Shown here one piece after another: positions 1-4,939 of a stretch of DNA of 7,655 nucleotides (its first letter is position 1; the number at the start of each line of letters is the position of its first letter). The translations under genes and the position numbers were made by a program. The notes under the pieces are model-generated. The model was not told the DNA's origin and made no database searches. It saw only the letters and a program-made list of their open reading frames with translations. Source of the stretch: UBA2279 sp041595875 (lineage in GTDB: Bacteria > Actinomycetota > Coriobacteriia > Anaerosomatales > Anaerosomataceae); NCBI GenBank assembly GCA_041595875.1, contig JBFHJN010000091.1, forward strand, positions 1 to 7,655, in the 5' to 3' direction.

Positions 1-2921
1 AGATGGGTTGGTCTGGAGTCGAAGTTCGTCACCTTGTCGTAGTCCAGTTCAATGACGCGCGCTGTGGGGCCGTTGACGTTCGTGCCGCGGAAGATCCGGA
101 TCGCCGAGTTGGTGCCGGTCGGCGACTTGACGATGTACCCCCGCTTGTCCAACTCATCTACGAACCAGCTACCAGGGATGTGTGTCTCGGCGCACCATGT
201 GTTGAACGCCTTGACGGTGATGAAGAACTTGCGGTCCTCAGTAGCGATGCGTGCGACAGGGTTGCGCAGCCGGCTGGTGTCGATAATCTCCGACGCCTTG
301 TCCTTGTGAATGCGTGCGTCGCGGAACCACCGTGTCTCCACAGTCTTATCGTGCAAGTACGACAGCAACTCCTGCAGATAATCCTCCGGGCTGTACGCAC
401 TGGCTCGGCGAGAGCCCCGCAGCGTCTTGATGTGCTCCTCGGCCCACTTCCGCACACCGTCGAGGTTGAACCGCAGCATCCCGAGCTGACGGGCGATCAT
501 GCCACCCATGAGTGCCGTAACCATGAGGTCGTAGTAGAAGCGCTCTCGCGTCTCGTCCTGCGTCACCGGGTTGTACTTCGCACGCATTTTCTGCAGGCGC
601 TCGGTGATTTTCGCCTTGTGCTGCAGCACATACCGCAGGTACTCACGACCGACCGACCCGTATTGCTTGCTGAGCAGTTCGCCCTCGATCAGTTCCTTGG
701 CGTTCACGCCTGCGAAGACTTCCCGGTTGTAGTCGGGCGGCAGCATGATCTCGAAGCACCGCAGTTGTGTAGCGGTGGCTTTCTGACGGTCCAGTTCGGA
801 GAGCATGTTGGTGATGTTCATGTTACCCGTGACGAACGAGATCGTGTCCCACGTCAGATCGGCGCCGATCAGTGACCCATCAGACCGTGAGCGCTCTTTC
901 GGCTTGCCGTTGGACAGTGCGAACAACATCCCCTGAATTTCGATCGTCGAACGACCGGTCATTTCGTCCAGCACGATCGGCAGGTTACGCATCAGCGCCA
1001 CGCGCTGGATGAGGGCGTTCATGGTGGAGCCCTCCTGGTTCGTACTGATGGCGAAGTGCCGAGGGTCGCCATAGATCGAGCACGCCACCTTGCAGGTCGT
1101 CGTCTTGCCCAGCCCGCTGTCGCCGGTAAGGGCGATGGGGATGCCGTGCCACATATCCGAGGCGACGAGCTTGACCAGCGGGGCGCCGAACGCTGCGCAG
1201 ATGAGGAACTGGTACGGCTCCGCGCCGGGGCGGTTGTAGATGGTGTCGATCAGGTCGGCCCAGTCGTTCGAGCTACCGCTGGTACCAAACGCCGTCTTCG
1301 CAGTGTCCGGGACACGGGTACCAAGCAGCACCGGCTCGTCACCGGCAAGGGTGATCTTGGTGTCACCAACGACGAACCCGCTGTCGTGCCACCCGAAGGC
1401 GTTGTACGTGACTGTCTCGATCCTGTGCTCTTTCATCGACCGGAGAAAGTCCTGCATGAACTGCTTCATGTGCTCCTTTCCTTGTTTTCCGAGGCTGAAA
1501 ATCTCGAAGGCACCCAGCGCAGTAGCGAGCGCCTGGTTCTCAGCGATGACCTTGGCCTGAATCTCTGCGTCGCGCCACCTGTTCTTCTCCACGCGGACAC
1601 ACAACCTCGCGGCCCAAGTACCGTCTTCCTGCCAGAACCGCAGGTAGGGGTAGAACAGCGTGTTGCAGAACGGTACCCAACTCACTGCACCGTCCTCGTC
1701 CTTCATCGCCCTCGACAGCACTTCGCCGTCCCACCGGTAGTGCTTCGGCCAGAACGGGAGGTTGTCGGGGTACTTCGCGCGGAAGTCGTCGGGGCTGGTG
1801 AGTTTGCGTACCTTCTCAGGCGCAGCCTCCGGCGCGTAGTCGGCCTCTGCAGCAGGCTCGGGCTCCGATACGGACGGGGTGTCCTCGGAGTAACCGAGGT
1901 GAATGGGGCTGCGCTTCTCAGCGTGCTTGCAGCCGTTGCACAGGTCACACTGACTCGCGAACGTCGTACAGGCTGTCGGACCCGCGGACCACGCGTTGTA
2001 TTTCTCCTGCGTCTGGTCGGCGGTGTAGTCCGGATGGCCCTTGCTCCACTCGTGAGCGAGAGCGTCGCCTTCGACAGTGTGCTTGACCACCCCGAGCATG
2101 GCTCGCCACAGCGGCTCCGCGACGTTACCCTTCTGCTCTGCGACGTGTGCCATCGTCGGACAGAACTTGATGATCCGCAGAGCGGATGACGGCGGGTATT
2201 CCTTTGGCCCGGTCGACCACTCGTCAACGACAGGCTCGGACACAGCGGCTTTGATGAGAGGTGGCGTGTGCTTGAGCAGCGCAGCCATGAATTGCTTCGG
2301 GGAGATCGGCGCCGCGTCGCGCAGCAACTCCACCTGGACCACGCCTTCCTTCCGCCAATGGGTGCCGACAGGTCGCAGGATGCTTGCAAGATCAGCCGTT
2401 CGTGTGGTGTCGTGCCTGAACTGCACGGCCTTCATGGCTGCGCCGAACGTCCGTGTGAGCACGCCGGCCTGCTTGGCAGGTATGTCGCTAGTGAACGGCC
2501 AATAGCAGTGGAAGCCGCGGCCGGACGACACAACCATCGGTGCAGGAATCCCCAGGCTACGGCACATACCAACCAGTGCAGCCAGGGCGGTCTTGCGGTC
2601 GGGGTAGTCCTTGCCCTCACCAACGTCGAGGTCGAGCCATTGGGAACGAATGTACGCCGTGTTGCTGGCCGCACGGGTTGCTTCGACTTGTACTTCCTTG
2701 CCATCGAAGACCTTTGTCTTCTTGCGACGCTCGGCAAATGTTGCGCAGGCGTGGAACACAGGGATGCCGCGACGATCTACATGTTGCGCTGCAACGGCGA
2801 GGTCTTCCAGACTCTCATAAACAGAGTGGGATGGGCCGAAGTCCATCCCACGACGAAATGCCGCCAATACGTACAGCCCTTGGGACGGCAAGATTTTCTG
2901 TAAAAAACTGATTGTGTCCAT
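1..2921 (-). CDS. Phage primase-helicase (AEP/PrimPol-like primase fused to D5/DUF927-like helicase), C-terminus cut by window edge
   Basis: Likely makes primers and unwinds DNA at the phage replication fork. I translated the minus strand by hand from the ATG at 2921 and met no stop over 973 codons; the gene runs off position 1. Residues 1-200 resemble an archaeo-eukaryotic primase: a DxD pair (D97, D99 in QWLDLDVG), SGRGFHCYW with H138, then ADLASILRPVGT around 176-187. A helical segment of about 245-345 carries C254 and a cluster C318-x6-C325-x2-C328-x2-C331, probably metal-binding. An acidic Pro/Ala linker (about 345-370) precedes the helicase half, with Walker A TGDSGLGKTTT (599-609), Walker B PIVLDEMTG (648-656) and a sensor-like FVTGNMN (696-702). 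The start is supported by a G-rich Shine-Dalgarno just upstream (2925-2930). It lies 44 nt after the regulator gene. Family assignment is by recalled motifs; the exact subfamily is uncertain. Confidence 0.88.
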   Translation of the reverse strand, partial: MDTISFLQKILPSQGLYVLAAFRRGMDFGPSHSVYESLEDLAVAAQHVDRRGIPVFHACATFAERRKKTKVFDGKEVQVEATRAASNTAYIRSQWLDLDVGEGKDYPDRKTALAALVGMCRSLGIPAPMVVSSGRGFHCYWPFTSDIPAKQAGVLTRTFGAAMKAVQFRHDTTRTADLASILRPVGTHWRKEGVVQVELLRDAAPISPKQFMAALLKHTPPLIKAAVSEPVVDEWSTGPKEYPPSSALRIIKFCPTMAHVAEQKGNVAEPLWRAMLGVVKHTVEGDALAHEWSKGHPDYTADQTQEKYNAWSAGPTACTTFASQCDLCNGCKHAEKRSPIHLGYSEDTPSVSEPEPAAEADYAPEAAPEKVRKLTSPDDFRAKYPDNLPFWPKHYRWDGEVLSRAMKDEDGAVSWVPFCNTLFYPYLRFWQEDGTWAARLCVRVEKNRWRDAEIQAKVIAENQALATALGAFEIFSLGKQGKEHMKQFMQDFLRSMKEHRIETVTYNAFGWHDSGFVVGDTKITLAGDEPVLLGTRVPDTAKTAFGTSGSSNDWADLIDTIYNRPGAEPYQFLICAAFGAPLVKLVASDMWHGIPIALTGDSGLGKTTTCKVACSIYGDPRHFAISTNQEGSTMNALIQRVALMRNLPIVLDEMTGRSTIEIQGMLFALSNGKPKERSRSDGSLIGADLTWDTISFVTGNMNITNMLSELDRQKATATQLRCFEIMLPPDYNREVFAGVNAKELIEGELLSKQYGSVGREYLRYVLQHKAKITERLQKMRAKYNPVTQDETRERFYYDLMVTALMGGMIARQLGMLRFNLDGVRKWAEEHIKTLRGSRRASAYSPEDYLQELLSYLHDKTVETRWFRDARIHKDKASEIIDTSRLRNPVARIATEDRKFFITVKAFNTWCAETHIPGSWFVDELDKRGYIVKSPTGTNSAIRIFRGTNVNGPTARVIELDYDKVTNFDSRPTH

Positions 2922-2965
2922 CTGCCCCCCAGCGTAGGACGGTTTGCAAGGTGCGGGAAACCTGC

Positions 2966-3277
2966 TTACGTCCCCCGCTGTGCCCGAATTTCGGCCACGC
3001 GTTGTTTTACTTGTTCGAGTGCGGCATCGAGCGCTTCCTGGCGGTGGGATGTCACACCGCGTGTCCTTGCAGGAAGTGCGTCGGGAAGGATTCCCAGCTT
3101 AACCGCAACGGTGAGCATCTTCAAGGCCCGATGAACCGTTTGCTGGTCATTGGTACGCGCCGGCCCTGTCCCGGACATCGCCCACTTGTTGACGGTGATG
3201 CGGCTCATACCGATCAGCTTGGCGAACTCGCCCTGCGTGAGCCCTGCAGCAGCGATCGGGGAATAGTCATAAGTCAT
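2966..3277 (-). CDS. Small helix-turn-helix DNA-binding protein (Cro/CI-like)
   Basis: This 103-residue protein probably binds DNA as a transcriptional regulator. Residues 13-35, LTQGEFAKLIGMSRITVNKW and following, form a classic helix-turn-helix: the AKLIG/MSRITVNKW pattern matches the second and recognition helices of XRE/Cro-type proteins. The C-terminal part (about 78-101, EALDAALEQVKQRVAEIRAQ) reads as a charged amphipathic helix that could dimerise. There is no protease or ligand domain. The ATG at 3277 has a strong purine-rich ribosome site, AGAGAAGAGGG, about 5 nt upstream. It sits between the single-stranded-DNA-binding gene and the primase, 90 nt and 44 nt from them. It could regulate early genes or itself; the target is not shown by the sequence. 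An origin-binding or replication-accessory role is an alternative given its neighbours. Confidence 0.8.
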   Translation of the reverse strand: MTYDYSPIAAAGLTQGEFAKLIGMSRITVNKWAMSGTGPARTNDQQTVHRALKMLTVAVKLGILPDALPARTRGVTSHRQEALDAALEQVKQRVAEIRAQRGT

Positions 3278-3301
3278 AGAAGCCCTCTTCTCTGAATAGA
3301 T

Positions 3302-3319
3302 CCCGGTTACGGTTCCGGG
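3302..3319 (-). repeat. GC inverted repeat in the leader of the regulator gene
   Basis: Within the 90-nt gap 3278-3367, CCCGG and CCGGG form a perfect 5-bp inverted repeat around an 8-nt loop. The plus strand also carries the direct repeat CGGTTA/CGGTTC (3304-3315) and a third CGGTT at 3352-3356. No T-run follows in the transcript direction, so it does not look like an intrinsic terminator. It could be an RNA hairpin or an operator for the adjacent helix-turn-helix protein; both are inference. I see no convincing promoter in this gap. Confidence 0.35.
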
Positions 3320-3367
3320 CCTGCCGTACGCACCTTTTGGGTTTGTGCAGTCGGTTGCTGGGGGAGC

Positions 3368-4414
3368 TTAGTCGTCGAAACCCAGGTCGGCGAGCATGTC
3401 GTCGAGGCCGGCAGTGATGTCATCGCTCACTTCCACCACGGCGGGCTTGGCCTTCGGCTTTGCTTTCGGTGCCGGATCTTCGGACTCGTCATCGTCGTCT
3501 GCGACAACCGGAGCGGGCTTCGCCTTGGGCTTGGCCTTCGGAGCGGGGTCTTCCGACTCATCGTCGTCCGCGGCGACCGGTGCAGGCTTCGCCTTGGGCT
3601 TGGCCTTCGGGGCCGGCTCCTCTGCTTCATCGTCATCTGCAGCAGCCAGCGCGGGCTTGGCCTTCGGGGCCGGTACATCGCCGTCCAGTTCGGCAGGGGT
3701 GATGCCCAGCGGCGATCCGCCGATGATGTCCTGCACAACCGCGTCATCACGCATCTGCGTGATGGTGCCCACCATGTCTTCGGTCACGTAGCCGACCGGC
3801 TTGAACGTCAGGGCGGGGTACGCCATGTTGTGGTCGAACGCGATTTTGGTGACCATCTGCGGCGGGACAGCACCGGCCTTGCGCAGCATCTTGACGTAGG
3901 CATCCCACGTCGTCAGTGACGTTGCCGGCACACGAACGAGCATCGGGTCGTTGAGTTGTCCAGCCGGGGCGACGGCCAGGCGCTTCACGTCGGCACATGC
4001 CTTGGCTTTTTTGCCGTCCTCAGTGATGCGGGAACCCCACTGGTTGTGGGCACAGATGCCGCACTTCTTGGCTTGAGCTTCAACCGCGTCAGCAGCAGGG
4101 GCGATACCGTCGTTGGAGTAGCAGTCGGGCTTCTCGACGGAGCCCTCGACGTAGCCTTTCTTGTAGTACGTCTTCGACAGACCGGGGTGCGACTTCAGCA
4201 CCACGACTTCGATGCTGCCAGCGGCCTCGTCTTCGTCACCGGGCTTGGTGACAAGCGTGATCTCGTCGCCGCGTTTGATGTGGAAGACCTTGCCCTTGAT
4301 CGAGATGACCGGGAACCCGCTGCGTTGACCAGTGACGAATTCGTCGTCCGCGACTTGGAAGGCAGCGGCGAGGGTGGCGGGGACTTTGTTGGCGTCGAAG
4401 GGAATCAGTTTCAT
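3368..4414 (-). CDS. Probable phage single-stranded-DNA-binding protein with Cys4 motif and repetitive acidic tail
   Basis: Probably coats single-stranded DNA during phage replication and recombination. The 348 residues fall into a compact N-terminal part (1-245) and a low-complexity tail. The N-terminal part has beta-rich segments (FPVISIKGKVFHI, SIEVVVLKSH), then four cysteines C98, C118, C121 and C140 in KPDCYS, KKCGICAHNQWGS and KACADVKRLAV, a likely zinc site. A later segment reads LVRVPATSLTTWDAYVKML and YPALTF. Residues 247-332 repeat PAPKAKPKAKPA plus an acidic DDDES block. The protein ends in DDMLADLGFDD, an acidic tip like those by which SSB proteins recruit partners. ATG at 4414 has AAGGAA about 9 nt upstream, 27 nt after the previous gene. 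The pattern matches phage proteins I recall as hypothetical or SSB; the function is inferred from motif, tail and neighbours. Confidence 0.65.
   Translation of the reverse strand: MKLIPFDANKVPATLAAAFQVADDEFVTGQRSGFPVISIKGKVFHIKRGDEITLVTKPGDEDEAAGSIEVVVLKSHPGLSKTYYKKGYVEGSVEKPDCYSNDGIAPAADAVEAQAKKCGICAHNQWGSRITEDGKKAKACADVKRLAVAPAGQLNDPMLVRVPATSLTTWDAYVKMLRKAGAVPPQMVTKIAFDHNMAYPALTFKPVGYVTEDMVGTITQMRDDAVVQDIIGGSPLGITPAELDGDVPAPKAKPALAAADDDEAEEPAPKAKPKAKPAPVAADDDESEDPAPKAKPKAKPAPVVADDDDESEDPAPKAKPKAKPAVVEVSDDITAGLDDMLADLGFDD
3441..3673 (-). repeat. In-frame tandem repeat encoding the Lys/Pro-acidic linker of the SSB-like protein
   Basis: Direct imperfect repeats begin at 3441 (72 nt), 3513 (69 nt), 3582 (69 nt) and 3651 (partial, about 23 nt). 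Each begins with GC(G/A)GGCTT on the plus strand. All unit lengths are multiples of three, so the reading frame is kept. Each unit encodes PAPKAKPKAKPA followed by a run of Asp/Glu/Ser. The first unit in protein order lacks four residues of the KAKP motif. The units differ mostly by synonymous or conservative changes, so the array is not brand new. Copy number could vary between related phages through slippage or recombination. Confidence 0.9.
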
Positions 4415-4422
4415 GGTGTTCG

Positions 4423-4435
4423 TTTCCTTGGGAAA
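4423..4435 (-). promoter_or_regulatory. Small hairpin enclosing the ribosome binding site of the SSB-like gene
   Basis: In the transcript, UUUCC (4435-4431) can pair with GGAAA (4427-4423) around a CAA loop. The 3' arm and loop hold the Shine-Dalgarno AAGGAAA for the ATG at 4414. The stop codon of the preceding gene (4444-4442) lies only 6 nt before the hairpin, so a terminating ribosome would cover and melt it. That suggests translational coupling of the two genes. The stem is short, with three A-U pairs, so its effect may be mild. Confidence 0.35.
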
Positions 4436-4441
4436 AGAGGG

Positions 4442-4828
4442 TTAGCTGCGACGTACGTTCACTACGAGTTCCGAACGGAAGTTCACGCCCGGAGGGATGT
4501 CGGAGGTTGCTGACTTGTACTGCTCAACGGCGACTTTCGATACGCGGTTCTCCAGGAACATCATGCGCTCCTCGGGGTCGTCCATGACCCACCCCATGAA
4601 CGCGTCGCGGTCGGCGACCGTTGCACTGGTGCGCTCCGCTGTGTAGGCGGTGCCTGCCTCGGTCTTGGCCGACTGCTGCCCGGTGTCCTGAAAGGTCTTC
4701 AGGAGGATCGCTTCCATCTTGGTGAGTGCCGCATCGATTTTCTCGACACTCTGGTCAAACTCTCGCTTCAGCGTACTCTTGCGGTCGCGCAGCGCGATGT
4801 ATTTTGAAATCAACTCGTCCAGTTTCAT
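4442..4828 (-). CDS. Conserved-looking 128-residue phage protein with N-terminal coiled coil, unknown function
   Basis: I do not recognise a named family with confidence. Residues 1-46, MKLDELISKYIALRDRKSTL onward, are highly charged with heptad-like hydrophobics and should form a coiled coil. The middle, KTFQDTGQQSAKTEAGTAYTAERTSATV, looks like a short beta segment, and the end reads IPPGVNFRSELVVNVRRS. A coiled coil followed by a KT..GT.YT segment recalls the layout of the Siphovirus Gp157 family, but this is only an analogy. The ATG at 4828 has a strong AAGGAG (4840-4835) with a 6-nt spacer. It is the first gene after the promoter at 4939-4912 and lies 27 nt before the SSB-like gene, so the two are probably made together. 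An accessory role to that protein is inference from context. Confidence 0.8.
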   Translation of the reverse strand: MKLDELISKYIALRDRKSTLKREFDQSVEKIDAALTKMEAILLKTFQDTGQQSAKTEAGTAYTAERTSATVADRDAFMGWVMDDPEERMMFLENRVSKVAVEQYKSATSDIPPGVNFRSELVVNVRRS

Positions 4829-4842
4829 ACTTCTCTCCTTGG

Positions 4843-4875
4843 TCGCTCATTTCCTTGAGGGTGAGCGAGTCCCTC
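4843..4875 (-). promoter_or_regulatory. Putative H-type RNA pseudoknot in the leader of the SSB operon
   Basis: In the minus-strand transcript, stem 1 is GAGGG (4875-4871) with CCCUC (4861-4857), 5 bp. Stem 2 is UCGCUCA (4868-4862) with UGAGCGA (4849-4843), 7 perfect bp. The 5' arm of stem 2 lies in the loop of stem 1. Loop 1 is AC (2 nt), the stem junction has no spare base, and the last loop is the purine-rich AAGGAAA (7 nt), which is standard H-type geometry. A small hairpin CCG-CUUG-CGG (4884-4875) abuts it and shares one G. The Shine-Dalgarno AAGGAG (4840-4835) starts 2 nt after stem 2, so folding could govern translation of the downstream pair. A second GAGGG at 4905-4901 could compete for stem 1. 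Found by eye, with no energy calculation. Confidence 0.45.
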
Positions 4876-4911
4876 CGCAAGCGGTAGTTTCGTGATTTCT
4901 CCCTCCTTACG

Positions 4912-4939
4912 AGTATACAACTTAACAGCTTAGAGTCAA
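4912..4939 (-). promoter_or_regulatory. Sigma70-type promoter for the SSB operon
   Basis: On the minus strand, TTGACT (4939-4934) and TATACT (4917-4912) are separated by 16 nt. Each box has one mismatch to the TTGACA/TATAAT consensus. The -35 box covers the helicase TGA stop (4938-4936), and the predicted start of transcription falls near 4906-4904. That gives a leader of about 76 nt before the ATG at 4828. The local A/T-rich composition stands out from the GC-rich surroundings. It would let the host RNA polymerase express the 128-residue protein and SSB-like gene independently of the upstream nuclease operon. Confidence 0.7.

Noticed and set aside
3..875. Long plus-strand open frame of 290 codons
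   Set aside because: It is antisense to the primase-helicase gene, whose motifs are clear. The product has no recognisable domain and looks like a GC-rich shadow frame.
1056..2189. Long plus-strand open frame of 377 codons
   Set aside because: Antisense to the same gene, covering its Walker A region and cysteine cluster; low-complexity Arg/Val/Leu-rich translation without motifs.
1703..2389. Minus-strand open frame of 228 codons in another frame
   Set aside because: Lies wholly inside the primase-helicase gene in another frame; Ser/Arg/Thr-rich shadow product.
2941..2962. Hairpin GGTTT/AAACC before the primase gene
   Set aside because: Five weak pairs around a 12-nt loop, no T-run and no clear link to the ribosome site; likely chance.
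3302..3319. Intrinsic terminator after the SSB-like gene
   Set aside because: The GC hairpin is not followed by a T-run in the direction of transcription.
3441..3673. Possible CRISPR array
   Set aside because: The repeats are tandem without unique spacers, imperfect, and encode a protein linker in frame.
3396..3791. Plus-strand frame rich in Ser/Gly/Ala repeats
   Set aside because: It is the antisense reading of the tandem repeat in the SSB-like gene and has no support of its own.
3956..4513. Plus-strand frame of 185 codons
   Set aside because: Antisense across the SSB-like gene and the end of the 128-residue gene; no motif.
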